Origin: Flavobacterium aquidurense
GTDB lineage: Bacteria; Bacteroidota; Bacteroidia; Flavobacteriales; Flavobacteriaceae
Direction of reading: 5' to 3'
Assembly (NCBI RefSeq): GCF_001404985.1
Contig: NZ_JRLF01000012.1
Coordinates: forward strand, 558,001 to 622,000
Length of the DNA stretch: 64,000 nucleotides
Within the stretch, counting starts at the first letter, position 1; every line of letters starts with the position of its first letter. Made by a program: the position numbers and the translations under genes. Below, piece by piece: positions 50,402-59,331 of this stretch. The notes under the pieces were generated by a model. That model did not search any database and was not told where the DNA came from. It saw only the letters and a list, made by a program, of their open reading frames with translations.

Positions 50402-52936
50402 TTAGAATGTAACCCTAAAACTCATATTTGGAGTTCTTTGCAGTGAAAAAGTATCAACTTCCTCTATAGAATTTGTTAAAGAACTTATTCTGTAATATTC
50501 GCTGATTTCATTTTTTCTGTTTAGGATATTTAAAATGGATATCCCTAATTTGTATTGAATTCCGTTTGCAGTCTGCCACTTGTAAGTAGAGGAAATATTA
50601 ACCTGTGAAAAAATATGCAAATTGGTATTGTTGGGTTTGTTGTACACTAATACAGGATCTGAAAGATCAATTTGTGAGAGATCAGGAGATGTTTTTGGTC
50701 GTCCCGAAGACCATTTTGTACCCAGGGCAATTTTAAAATTATTTTTTTCATAAATTCCTGCCCAGGAAACGGTATGGGTTAGCTCGAAGTTATTAGGAAA
50801 ACTATGAAATTCATAATTGGCAAAATGGTAATTATTATTGTTATAAGTATAGCTCAACCACGTTAGAAAGTGATTCATTCTTTTTTGGATCAGAACTTCG
50901 GTTCCCAGAATTTCATAATCGCCAGTTGTCCTTACAAATTCTAACTGGTTCTGGAAACCCTGGCTGGAAGTTGTAATTCCGGTTACTTTTTTATAAAAAT
51001 TTTCAATATCAAACAACCAGTCGTTCTTTTGGTAAAATAAATTTAAAGATATCTGTCGGCTTTTCTGAATAGGGATTGTGGTGTTGTTTGAGATAATCCA
51101 TCGCCTTTTTTCAATGCCAAAATAATCCTTTTGCAAGTCTATGATCTGTTGTGAATTCTGACTTTTAAGTTCGCCCAGAAGTTCTAAATTTAAGCTTTTG
51201 CTAATACCATAACCAAATTGCATTCTGGGCTCTATAATATATTTTTTAAATTTTTCAATATAATTAATTCTTGTTCCGGCTTTAAAATATATTCTGGAAA
51301 TTGTATCGTTGTATTTTCCTTCCAAAATTAAGGCGTGAGTTCTCAGTACGTCCTTAACTTTACGATAGAAATCAGGATTCTGTACCTTTTCTAAATTTGT
51401 AATACCAATTTCATTATACTGATATCCATCATTAAAACTAAATTTAGGTGTTATAGTATGATTGTTTTCTAAGTTGATTCCATTATTGCTAACGGTATTT
51501 TCCTGAATAACGATTTGATCCCCTAAAGTCGTTTTTTGATTGGCCAAAAGTTCATATGAAGAATTATAAACATTGATTTTAGTAGTATTCAGGTTGTTCC
51601 AGTTTCTTTTCCAGGACAAATTACCTCCATAATTTTGCTGACGTAAAACATTGTTTTCAGATTTGTTGATGTTGTATACAGTCGCACTCTGAAAAACCTC
51701 TAAATTGTCTTTTATGGTAATTAAATCCAGTATTATCTGGTCTTTATTTCCAATTTTTTGAGCATATTTAAGGGTAGCATCGTAGAAACTAAATTTTTTG
51801 TCACTTTGATAATCGATATTTTTATTTTGTGAAAAATCAGTAATTGTTGTGTTTTGAAATACTTTATCAAAATATTCTCTGTAAGTAGGGGTTTCTGCAA
51901 AATCAGTAATCGATTTACGTGCTGAAATTTCTATATAACTCTTTTTCGAAAGATTGTATTTTGCATAAACATCAGCATTAATCATATTTATTCCTGCGCT
52001 AAAAGTGTTTTTTTCGGTTGTTTCCGGAATAGAGGAAATAGCCACGACACTAGAAACACTTTCTCCGTAAAAAGCTGAGCTGCCGTTTTTATAGATAGAA
52101 ATAGTATGTGCCAGATTAGGATTGAAAACCGATATGAGACCAAAGAAATGTCCGGTTTGAAACATTCGGATCCCATTCCATAAGAATAAATTTTGATCGT
52201 GGGTTCCGCCACGAACATTTATACTCGCGACACTTTCATCGAGACTGTTTACACCCGGAATTTGTTGCATAGTCTGCAAAGCGTCTGGTTCAATAAGTCC
52301 GGGCAGAATACCAAACTTTTTGGGTTTAATTTCAAATGATCCATTCGTATTTTTTGAAATTCCGGAAGCTAATATAGCATTGGCTTTAATCTCGTCAAGT
52401 ACTGTAATTTCAGGTTCTAATATTATCTGGATACAATTTTTAGGATCTATAGCGCCAATCGTCATTCTTCTGGTTATAAATCCGATATGACTAATCAAAA
52501 AAATATTTTTTGATCCTTTTTCGCATTCAAAATAACCGTTTGAATCCGTTGTTACCTGAGTGTTGTTTATGAAATGAATATTTGCATTTTCAATAGGTTT
52601 TTTATCTGTACCTGAAAAAACGTATCCGCAGATTATGGGAACTTTAGTTTCCTTTTTGTAAATATTAATGAATTTGTTTCCTATATTTTCAAAAGATAAA
52701 TTCGTTTTTAGGGAAAGATATTCCAGTTTTTGTTCTAAAGAAAGTGCTTTTTTTGGGGGAGTTAGCTCCAGATTGATAATATTATCCTCAGTATAATTAA
52801 AACTAACCTGATGCTGTTTTTCAATATCAATTATTATTTTTTTTAAGGTCATAACTTTTTCCTTGTCCTGAGCAAAAAGATTCAGGACAGAGAAAAACAG
52901 TAAAAACAAAAAATGAAATTGTTTGGGGAGTAACAT
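50402..52936 (-). CDS. TonB-dependent outer-membrane transducer (FecA-like, STN domain)
   Basis: An 844-residue receptor. The signal peptide ends near FAQD. Residues about 25-95 are an STN signalling domain (LKKIIIDIEKQHQVSFNYTE). A carboxypeptidase-like regulatory domain covers about 100-180 (ICGYVFSGTDKKPIENANI). The plug is at about 205-320 (LPGLIEPDALQTMQQIPGVN; INVRGGTHDQNLFLWNGIRM). A ~500-residue barrel ends in RTPNMSFRVTF. It is adjacent to fecR (stop and start abut), so it should signal to the ECF sigma factor on ligand binding. The ligand is unknown. There is no SusD partner, which argues against a glycan utilisation locus. Confidence 0.9.
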   Translation of the reverse strand: MLLPKQFHFLFLLFFSVLNLFAQDKEKVMTLKKIIIDIEKQHQVSFNYTEDNIINLELTPPKKALSLEQKLEYLSLKTNLSFENIGNKFINIYKKETKVPIICGYVFSGTDKKPIENANIHFINNTQVTTDSNGYFECEKGSKNIFLISHIGFITRRMTIGAIDPKNCIQIILEPEITVLDEIKANAILASGISKNTNGSFEIKPKKFGILPGLIEPDALQTMQQIPGVNSLDESVASINVRGGTHDQNLFLWNGIRMFQTGHFFGLISVFNPNLAHTISIYKNGSSAFYGESVSSVVAISSIPETTEKNTFSAGINMINADVYAKYNLSKKSYIEISARKSITDFAETPTYREYFDKVFQNTTITDFSQNKNIDYQSDKKFSFYDATLKYAQKIGNKDQIILDLITIKDNLEVFQSATVYNINKSENNVLRQQNYGGNLSWKRNWNNLNTTKINVYNSSYELLANQKTTLGDQIVIQENTVSNNGINLENNHTITPKFSFNDGYQYNEIGITNLEKVQNPDFYRKVKDVLRTHALILEGKYNDTISRIYFKAGTRINYIEKFKKYIIEPRMQFGYGISKSLNLELLGELKSQNSQQIIDLQKDYFGIEKRRWIISNNTTIPIQKSRQISLNLFYQKNDWLFDIENFYKKVTGITTSSQGFQNQLEFVRTTGDYEILGTEVLIQKRMNHFLTWLSYTYNNNNYHFANYEFHSFPNNFELTHTVSWAGIYEKNNFKIALGTKWSSGRPKTSPDLSQIDLSDPVLVYNKPNNTNLHIFSQVNISSTYKWQTANGIQYKLGISILNILNRKNEISEYYRISSLTNSIEEVDTFSLQRTPNMSFRVTF

Positions 52937-53836
52937 TTATTTTTCGTCAAAAATTATTTTATTTTTTGAGACTTTTCTAGCCTCTAAATGATATGTTGTA
53001 CTAATAATTTGCAAAGCTACATCCAGATTTTTAGCGGGTAATTTTCCTGTAAATAAGGATATTGTATCTTTCGAGTTTAATTCGATCTTAATATTATATT
53101 GTCTTTCTACTTCGTCTAACAGCGTTCTGATATTTTCTTTATAAAAACATATTTGATTATCCATCCATTCTGGTTTTAATGAACTTATTGTCATTTCAAC
53201 CTGTTTTCCATTTTCAAAACTTACACTTTGTCCATGAGTTAATACAATTTGAGCATTGGCATAATTTACCTTTACACGACCTTCGTAACACACTACATCA
53301 AACCTGTTTTTTCGGGCTTTAACGTTAAATTGAGTTCCTAAAACGGTTACTTTTCCCAGATTGGTCTGTACCTCAAAACGTTTTCCTTTAGATACTCTAA
53401 AATATGCTTCTCCTTTTAATTCAAGATGCCTGTTACTGTTCCAGTTCCATTTTTTATAGTTAATTTCAGAATCAGAATTTAGTACCACTTCAGAATTATC
53501 AGGTAAGGAGAAAGTAGTTTTTTCTCCAAAATCTGCTTTCTGTGTTTGGGGAACTAAAAATTTAAGTACAACAGTAATTCCAAGAGCTAAAATAAAGATT
53601 GCGGCACCTCTAAGCATCCATTTTTTATATAATGAAACTACTTTAGGAGTTGCTTCTTTTTGTTTAAGAATAGCAGACAACATAGCATTTTCATCGAAAT
53701 TATCAACTTCTAAATGAGCAGTGTAGTTCTTTATCTTTTGGTATTTTTCAAAATCGGGACTTGCTTCAAATTCAGCTAATTCATCCGGAGATAAATCATT
53801 GTTGAGCCATTTGGCTAATAAGCGATTTTTTTTCAT
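52937..53836 (-). CDS. FecR-family anti-sigma factor
   Basis: A 299-residue protein. The cytoplasmic N-terminus (LAKWLNNDLSPDELAEFEAS) is followed by one transmembrane segment (about 71-89, MLRGAAIFILALGITVVLKF). The periplasmic FecR domain includes FGEKTTFSLPDNSEVVLNSD, KGEAYFRVSKGKRFEVQTN and GTQFNVKARKN. The C-terminal STN-like DUF4974 part (ETERQYNIKIELNS-like) ends the protein. It should hold the sigma factor inactive until the TonB transducer binds ligand. It lies between the sigma and receptor genes. Confidence 0.9.
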   Translation of the reverse strand: MKKNRLLAKWLNNDLSPDELAEFEASPDFEKYQKIKNYTAHLEVDNFDENAMLSAILKQKEATPKVVSLYKKWMLRGAAIFILALGITVVLKFLVPQTQKADFGEKTTFSLPDNSEVVLNSDSEINYKKWNWNSNRHLELKGEAYFRVSKGKRFEVQTNLGKVTVLGTQFNVKARKNRFDVVCYEGRVKVNYANAQIVLTHGQSVSFENGKQVEMTISSLKPEWMDNQICFYKENIRTLLDEVERQYNIKIELNSKDTISLFTGKLPAKNLDVALQIISTTYHLEARKVSKNKIIFDEK

Positions 53837-53875
53837 TGTACTGCTATTATGTTATTAAAACAATTGGAACTAATT

Positions 53876-53884
53876 TTACCCTAC
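53876..53884 (-). promoter_or_regulatory. GTAGGGTAA motif in the sigma-fecR gap
   Basis: An exact copy on the minus strand, just after the sigma-factor stop codon and 40 bp before the fecR start. Flanking bases AAAAGTAGGGTAAAA are also shared with the copy at 54450. Confidence 0.4.
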
Positions 53885-53886
53885 TT

Positions 53887-54402
53887 TTATAGGTCAATTT
53901 CTTTACGTAAGCTTAATAAAGCCAAATGAATGCGTTTCTCTACGGCTTTGACACTAATGTTTAAATCCTGGGCAATTTCGCTATATTTTTTTCCATCAAT
54001 ACGATGCATCAAAAAAGCTATACGCTGTTTTTCGTTCAGGTTTTCGATAGCTTTCAAAAGTTTGGCTTGAAATTGTTTTTCCTCCAAAATATATTCTGGA
54101 TTTTCATTTGTTTTATCTAAGCCCGTAAAGTTTTTTTCATATCTCAAAACGACCTTCTGATGTGCAATTTCGTTGAGACTGCTATTGTTTGCAACGGTAT
54201 AAAGGTATGATTTTGCTTTTTCAAGCGGTACAGAAGCACAGTTTTGCCAAAGTTTGACAAATGCCTCTTGTGCTACATCTTCTGCCTGGTCGATATTGCC
54301 AAATTTGTAAAAAAGAAAATTTCGAAGTGCTTTTATCTGACTTTTAAAAAAAGACGAAAAAACTATTTCGTCACAAGTGTTTGATTGGGCTTTATTTGGC
54401 AT
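53887..54402 (-). CDS. ECF RNA polymerase sigma factor (FecI-like)
   Basis: A 171-residue sigma-70 family protein. Region 2 (FFKSQIKALRNFLFYKFGNI, then EDVAQEAFVKLWQNC) is followed by region 4 (LNEKQRIAFLMHRIDGKKYS, EIAQDLNISVKAVEKRIHLA). The size and the fecR/TonB-receptor neighbours identify it as the sigma of a cell-surface signalling system. It is divergent from a repeat-containing lipoprotein gene with a 197-bp gap that holds a GTAGGGTAA motif. Confidence 0.92.
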   Translation of the reverse strand: MPNKAQSNTCDEIVFSSFFKSQIKALRNFLFYKFGNIDQAEDVAQEAFVKLWQNCASVPLEKAKSYLYTVANNSSLNEIAHQKVVLRYEKNFTGLDKTNENPEYILEEKQFQAKLLKAIENLNEKQRIAFLMHRIDGKKYSEIAQDLNISVKAVEKRIHLALLSLRKEIDL

Positions 54403-54449
54403 TTAGATTTTCAATTTGTACGATGCAAAAGTATTTGTTTTTAATTTAA

Positions 54450-54460
54450 GTAGGGTAAAA
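54450..54460 (+). promoter_or_regulatory. GTAGGGTAA motif between the sigma and lipoprotein genes
   Basis: GTAGGGTAAAA is oriented toward the lipoprotein gene, 140 bp upstream of its start. The orientation raises the possibility that the lipoprotein is also in this sigma regulon. Confidence 0.35.
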
Positions 54461-54599
54461 GCAAAGACGATTGTTTTATAGAAGAATAAATACTATTATA
54501 TTTTGATAATTTAGTATAGAAAGAGGAACAGAAGCCTTTGATGTCGAATTTATTAAAAAACAGATTCTTAAATTTTATTACCTTTGTAAAAATATAAAT

Positions 54600-55619
54600 A
54601 TGCTTCCCTTAAAAAAATATTTATCACTAATAGTTTTGCTGTTTGTGTTGTCTTGTCAGAGTGAAACAGATGAGCAGGATGATACAGCAAAAGGAACAGT
54701 TACAAATGTTTCGCCTCTTACAACTTATCTGCAAAGGGTTGCAATGGTTAAAACCGTACAGGATAATGTAATCGACGGATCTAGTTATTGTACTATAAAA
54801 CTCCCTTATACTGTTACTGTTAATAACGAAAAAATAGCAGTGAATACTACGGCAGATTATCAAAAAGTAGTAGACAATATCAACGCCAGTACTTATGATG
54901 ATGATGTCGTGAAAATAGATTTTCCGGTAACGATGGTATACTATAATTATATCGAGAAATTTATTCCGGATCAGTCTGATTTTGATTCTTTAATTGATTA
55001 TTGGAATCTTTATCCTGATCTTTTATCCAAAATAAATGGCCTGAACATCAATTATCCTTTAACAATTAATGTCTACAATAGTGCGAGCCAAATTGCAAGT
55101 TCCCAATCTATTATAAGTGATCAGTCATTTTTTAATTTTATAAAAAATTTAAACGACAGCCAGTATATTTCCTTAAAATATCCTATTTCGATTGTAGATT
55201 ATAATGGTCAGACGAAATCAATTTCGAATAATTTAGAGTTCGAAAATGCTATTAAATATGCTATTGATTATTGTCCTGAAAACAATATTGTATCACTTGA
55301 TTTTACAGAAACAATAACAAAAGGCACCTGGATAATTCCTTATTTTTTCGATGGATCAGAAAAAACGATGTCTTACAGCGCATATTCGTTTGTTTTTAAT
55401 AACGATCAATCTGTGGTTGCGACAAAAGGAGCGATTTCTCAAACAGGTCAATGGCAAAGTAATATGACAAATGGCGTGAGAGAATTACAACTAAATTTCA
55501 GTACAGATTTACTTAGTAAATTAAATAGTAATTGGAAGTTATTTGAATTTAATAATTCGCAAATACGTTTAAGAGATGTCAGTAATAGTACCCACTATCT
55601 CTATTTCGAAAAAAAATAA
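54600..55619 (+). CDS. Repeat-containing lipoprotein of unknown function
   Basis: A 339-residue lipoprotein with lipobox VLSCQS (Cys near 19). I do not recognise a named family. At least two similar segments of ~85 residues can be seen: INYPLTINVYNSASQI with DQSFFNFIKN, and LKYPISIVDYNGQTKSISNN with EFENAIKYAI, preceded by a first unit around IKLPYTVTVNNEKIAVNT. The C-terminal ~95 residues are a different, lipocalin-like beta domain (GTWIIPYFFDGSEKTMSYS; KLFEFNNSQIRLRD). It is cell-surface or periplasmic and divergent from the ECF sigma gene. Confidence 0.6.
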   Translation: MLPLKKYLSLIVLLFVLSCQSETDEQDDTAKGTVTNVSPLTTYLQRVAMVKTVQDNVIDGSSYCTIKLPYTVTVNNEKIAVNTTADYQKVVDNINASTYDDDVVKIDFPVTMVYYNYIEKFIPDQSDFDSLIDYWNLYPDLLSKINGLNINYPLTINVYNSASQIASSQSIISDQSFFNFIKNLNDSQYISLKYPISIVDYNGQTKSISNNLEFENAIKYAIDYCPENNIVSLDFTETITKGTWIIPYFFDGSEKTMSYSAYSFVFNNDQSVVATKGAISQTGQWQSNMTNGVRELQLNFSTDLLSKLNSNWKLFEFNNSQIRLRDVSNSTHYLYFEKK

Positions 55620-55824
55620 ATTCTAACACAATCGTAATAAAGTAATGCCCTAAACTTATGGGGCGTACTGCGATAAAAGTCAATAAGTCAGCTTTAATTT
55701 ATAGCAAACAAAGTTAGGAGCACAATTTTTTGCTTCTTGACAGAAGAAAAAACACCCTGATTTTAAAAATATAAGTCGGTTAAATTAAATCTCCTAATTA
55801 ATAAATAATCAAAATTTAAAGCAA

Positions 55825-56544
55825 ATGAAAATCAAAATTCTGGCAATGGCCTTCCCATTAGCGGTTCTTATCTCTTGTAATCAAAGTAATAAAATACAAG
55901 AAGAAAAAAAACAGCCTGTATCACATGTAATGACAAAAGAAGAGCAGGCAAAACTTACACCAGACGAAGTTTTAAAACAATTTATCGATGGTAACAAACG
56001 ATTTCAAAGTGGTGTTACAACAGTGAGAGATCATAGCAAACAAGTTCGTAAATCTGCACCGGGCCAATTTCCAAAAGCTGTTATATTGAGCTGTTTAGAC
56101 AGTCGTGTGCCGGTTGAGGATGTTTTTGATCAAGGTTTGGGTGATGTATTTGTGGCGCGAGTTGCAGGGAATTTTGTAAATGAAGATCTGTTAGGCAGCA
56201 TGGAATTTGCCTGTAAAGTAGCTGGAGCTAAACTCGTTTTAGTAATGGGGCACCAGCATTGTGGTGCAATAAAAGGAGCAATTGATGATGTAAAACTTGG
56301 AAATATAACCGCTATGCTGGCTAAAATTAAACCAGCCGTAAAAATGAGCCAGGATTTTCAAGGCAAAAAAACATCTAAAAATGATGAATTTGTAAAGTAT
56401 GTTTCAGAAAATAATGTAAAATATACAATCCAGCAAATCAGAGAAAAAAGCCCTGTTTTAAAAGAAATGGAAGATAAAGGACAAATAAAAATTGTTGGGG
56501 TGTTTTATAATCTTACTGATGGAACTTTAGAGTTTATAAAATAA
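55825..56544 (+). CDS. Exported beta-class carbonic anhydrase (lipoprotein)
   Basis: A 239-residue enzyme. The N-terminal lipobox LISCNQS (Cys at 18) predicts export and lipidation. The zinc ligands and dyad are present: CLDSR (C-x-D-S-R, ~90) and GHQHCGAI (H-x2-C, ~149). It interconverts CO2 and bicarbonate in the periplasm or at the cell surface. Most bacterial beta-carbonic anhydrases are cytoplasmic, so a lipidated form is notable. The next gene (DUF2490) starts within the stop codon, indicating one operon. Confidence 0.88.
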   Translation: MKIKILAMAFPLAVLISCNQSNKIQEEKKQPVSHVMTKEEQAKLTPDEVLKQFIDGNKRFQSGVTTVRDHSKQVRKSAPGQFPKAVILSCLDSRVPVEDVFDQGLGDVFVARVAGNFVNEDLLGSMEFACKVAGAKLVLVMGHQHCGAIKGAIDDVKLGNITAMLAKIKPAVKMSQDFQGKKTSKNDEFVKYVSENNVKYTIQQIREKSPVLKEMEDKGQIKIVGVFYNLTDGTLEFIK

Positions 56545-57329
56545 TGAAAAGAATTATAACATCATTTTTCACGATCCTTTTGCTCATTTTTGCCCAATGC
56601 ATATTTGCACAAAACAATCGTTTGAATACTAAAAGCACTATTGGTTGGTACAACTATTTTGGGACTTTTAAATTGTCTGAAAAATTCGGGCTCCATACTG
56701 AGTATCAATGGCGTAGAGATAATGTAATAACAGACTGGCAGCAAAGCCTTTTAAGAGTTGGTCTTAATTATAATTTGAACCCACGTGTTTTATTTAGAGT
56801 TGGTTATGCCTGGATTGAAACTTTTCCTTACGGAGAATACCCAATCAATGCGTTAGGCAGAGATTTTACTGAACATAGAATTTTTGAAATGGTGCAATTA
56901 TCACATAAAGAGGGGATTGTCAATTTTTCTCATCGTTTTATGCTCGAACAAAGATTTGTAGGACGATATAGCTCGCCGGTTGTTGCAAGCGAAGATGAGT
57001 TTCCGTTATTTAATAGAATTCGTTATATGATACGAATGCAGATTCCCTTAAAAGGATCTGAAATAAAAGATAAAACACCATATGTGGCACTTTATGATGA
57101 AATTTTTGTTGGCTTTGGAAAAAATGTAACTAATAATGTATTTGATCAAAATAGAGTAGGTCTTTTACTGGGATACAACTTTAATAAAACAGTTAGAATA
57201 GAAGCCGGTTACCTCAATCAAATTGTACAATTTGGAAGACAGATCAATTCACAAAATGTATTTCAAACCAATAGCGGATTAATTGTAAATGCAAATTTCA
57301 ATATAGATTTGACTCGTGAAGCTAAATAA
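56544..57329 (+). CDS. DUF2490 outer-membrane protein
   Basis: A 261-residue exported beta-barrel. The signal peptide is LLLIFAQCIFAQNN. The barrel has GWYNYFGTFKLSEKFGLHTE, VLFRVGYAWIETFPYG and a C-terminal GLIVNANFNIDLT. DUF2490 is widespread in Bacteroidota with no set function. Its ATG overlaps the carbonic anhydrase stop (TAATG), so the two proteins are made together and may cooperate at the outer membrane. Confidence 0.8.
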   Translation: MKRIITSFFTILLLIFAQCIFAQNNRLNTKSTIGWYNYFGTFKLSEKFGLHTEYQWRRDNVITDWQQSLLRVGLNYNLNPRVLFRVGYAWIETFPYGEYPINALGRDFTEHRIFEMVQLSHKEGIVNFSHRFMLEQRFVGRYSSPVVASEDEFPLFNRIRYMIRMQIPLKGSEIKDKTPYVALYDEIFVGFGKNVTNNVFDQNRVGLLLGYNFNKTVRIEAGYLNQIVQFGRQINSQNVFQTNSGLIVNANFNIDLTREAK

Positions 57330-57463
57330 TAATTCTCTAAGAAATACGTATATTAGTAGTATACAATTTAATCTGATTTAAGGTGATTATCTAAAAATAA
57401 ATATTTTCAGTGATAATATTTTTTAAGAATAGTACCTTTAATTGATTTTGAAAATAAAATATT

Positions 57464-57958
57464 ATGGAAAATTTAAAAAAAGCTTATATCGCCGGTGGAT
57501 GTTTTTGGGGCATGGAAGAGCTATTTCGTGTACGTCCGGGTGTAAAAAATACTGAGGTTGGTTACATTGGTGGAGACAATGAAAATCCAACTTACGAAAA
57601 CCATCCCGGACATGCTGAAGGAATGGAAATTACGTATGATACTGAAGTTACCTCTTTTAAGGAGTTGTTGGATTATTTTTTCAGGATGCATGATCCAACC
57701 ACAATAGACAGACAAGGAAATGACAGAGGTTCAAGTTACAGATCAGCTATATTTATCCAAAATGAAGAGGAAAAACAAATTGCTGATGAGGTGATCCAAA
57801 TCGTTGATCAATCCGGTAAATGGCCCAATAAAGTGGTTACAACTCTGGAGCCTTTTACTAAATTTTGGCCAGCTGAAGAATATCATCAGGATTATCTTAT
57901 CAAGCACCCAAATGGATATACCTGTCACTTTGAGCGATTTGGAACTTCGTTTTTATAA
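57464..57958 (+). CDS. msrA: Peptide methionine-S-sulfoxide reductase
   Basis: A 164-residue MsrA. The catalytic cysteine is in AGGCFWGMEELFR (residue 13). The conserved VGYIGG, NHPGHAEGMEITYD, RMHDPTTIDRQGNDRGSSYR and WPAEEYHQDYL segments are all present. It lacks a signal peptide, so it is cytoplasmic, and no MsrB domain is fused. It repairs oxidised methionine. It is a single gene ending at the bidirectional terminator 58038-58072. Confidence 0.93.
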   Translation: MENLKKAYIAGGCFWGMEELFRVRPGVKNTEVGYIGGDNENPTYENHPGHAEGMEITYDTEVTSFKELLDYFFRMHDPTTIDRQGNDRGSSYRSAIFIQNEEEKQIADEVIQIVDQSGKWPNKVVTTLEPFTKFWPAEEYHQDYLIKHPNGYTCHFERFGTSFL

Positions 57959-58037
57959 TTGATACCAAATCTTAAACAGTAGCATTATGATTAGTTATTG
58001 TTAAGCTGTGATAGAAAAATAGAAATAGGAGTAAAAT

Positions 58038-58072
58038 AATAAGCCAGGCATATTTTAAACGCCTGGCTTATT
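58038..58072. terminator. Bidirectional terminator between msrA and the alcohol dehydrogenase
   Basis: AATAAGCCAGGC (58038-58049) is the exact complement of GCCTGGCTTATT (58061-58072), with an 11-nt loop. T-rich sequence follows on the plus strand and A-rich sequence precedes it. Confidence 0.88.
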
Positions 58073-58091
58073 TTCTTTCTGATTATGAGAA

Positions 58092-59261
58092 CTAGTTTAC
58101 AACTACAGCATCATTGGTATAAACAATACCTTCGTAGCAAGCATTATAAATATCTTTTAAATCTTCTACGTTTGTTACTCTTGGATTAAAACCTGTACAA
58201 GGATCAATTAATGCATTATTTGCAATATAATCCAGGTTTTTTATCCAGTCTTCTTTTGAAATTCCAAATTCTTTTATAGAAGAAATATTGTTGACTTTTT
58301 TTCTTAATCCTTCAATTGCCTGCGCCAATTCTTCCGCAGTTTCAAGTCCGATTACTTTAGCCAATGACGGAAATTTAGCAGTGGCTACGGCATTATATCG
58401 AATAACGTTAGGAAGGAAGATTGCATTTGCACATCCGTGTGGAATACCATATAAAGCACCAACCTGATGAGATAGTGAATGAACAATACCTAACCACGCA
58501 TTATTAAAAGCCAAACCTCCCATAAACGAAGCATCGTGCATGTTCTGACGCGCTGTAATGTTTGATGGGTTTTTAACCGCTTCTTCCAGATTATCAAAAA
58601 CAATTTGTAAACCGCCTTTTGCCAGTACATCAGCAAAATTGTCATCAATATTAGAAACATACGCTTCAACGCAATGTGTTAAAGCATCTAATCCCGTATT
58701 TGAGGTAACGTGAGCGGGCATCGAAGCACAAATTTCTCCATCGATTATGGCAATATCGGGAGTCAATTCATAAGAAACAATTGGATATTTTACTCCTTTT
58801 TCACGGTCTGTGATTACGGCCAAACCGGTCGTTTCAGTTCCTGTACCGCTAGTAGAAGGAATTGCTATAAATCTGGCTTTGTTTCTAAGTACCGGTACGC
58901 TAAAAGGTTTGATAAGTGAATCAAATTCTGTATTTGGATGCTCATAAAAAATCCACATTGTTTTAGCGGCATCAATTGCAGAACATCCACCAATACCCAC
59001 GATCCAGTCCGGCTGAAACTCACGCATGGCTTCTGCACCTTTAAAACTGGTTGCGGATGACGGATCTTCTTCTACACCATCAAATACAAAAGTTTCGATT
59101 CCAGCTTCGTTCAAAAATGCCAGTGCTTTGTCCAGCGTTCCGCTTTTTTTCATAGAACTTCCGCCGGTTACGACAAAAGCTTTTTTACCTTTTATATTTT
59201 TTAATTCTTCAAGGCTTCCGGGACCATGGAAAACTTCTCCTGCAACAAATAATTTGCTCAT
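58092..59261 (-). CDS. Iron-containing alcohol dehydrogenase
   Basis: A 389-residue group III ADH starting at ATG 59261 (MSKLFVAGEVFHGPGS); an in-frame extension upstream lies over the AraC gene and lacks similarity. NAD-binding GIGGCSAIDAAK is near 95. IPSTSGTGTETT and the metal ligands in ALTHCVEAYVS and SLSHQVGALYGIPHGCANAI (Asp/His/His/His set) follow. It probably interconverts an alcohol and aldehyde using Fe2+ and NAD(P)H, fermentative or detoxifying. It lies 70 bp downstream of an AraC-family gene, its likely regulator. Confidence 0.9.
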   Translation of the reverse strand: MSKLFVAGEVFHGPGSLEELKNIKGKKAFVVTGGSSMKKSGTLDKALAFLNEAGIETFVFDGVEEDPSSATSFKGAEAMREFQPDWIVGIGGCSAIDAAKTMWIFYEHPNTEFDSLIKPFSVPVLRNKARFIAIPSTSGTGTETTGLAVITDREKGVKYPIVSYELTPDIAIIDGEICASMPAHVTSNTGLDALTHCVEAYVSNIDDNFADVLAKGGLQIVFDNLEEAVKNPSNITARQNMHDASFMGGLAFNNAWLGIVHSLSHQVGALYGIPHGCANAIFLPNVIRYNAVATAKFPSLAKVIGLETAEELAQAIEGLRKKVNNISSIKEFGISKEDWIKNLDYIANNALIDPCTGFNPRVTNVEDLKDIYNACYEGIVYTNDAVVVN

Positions 59262-59331
59262 CTTTAAATAGTATTTAATTATTGATGCAAAGTTAAATGT
59301 GAGGGCAGGGCAGGATGTTATACAAACAAGA

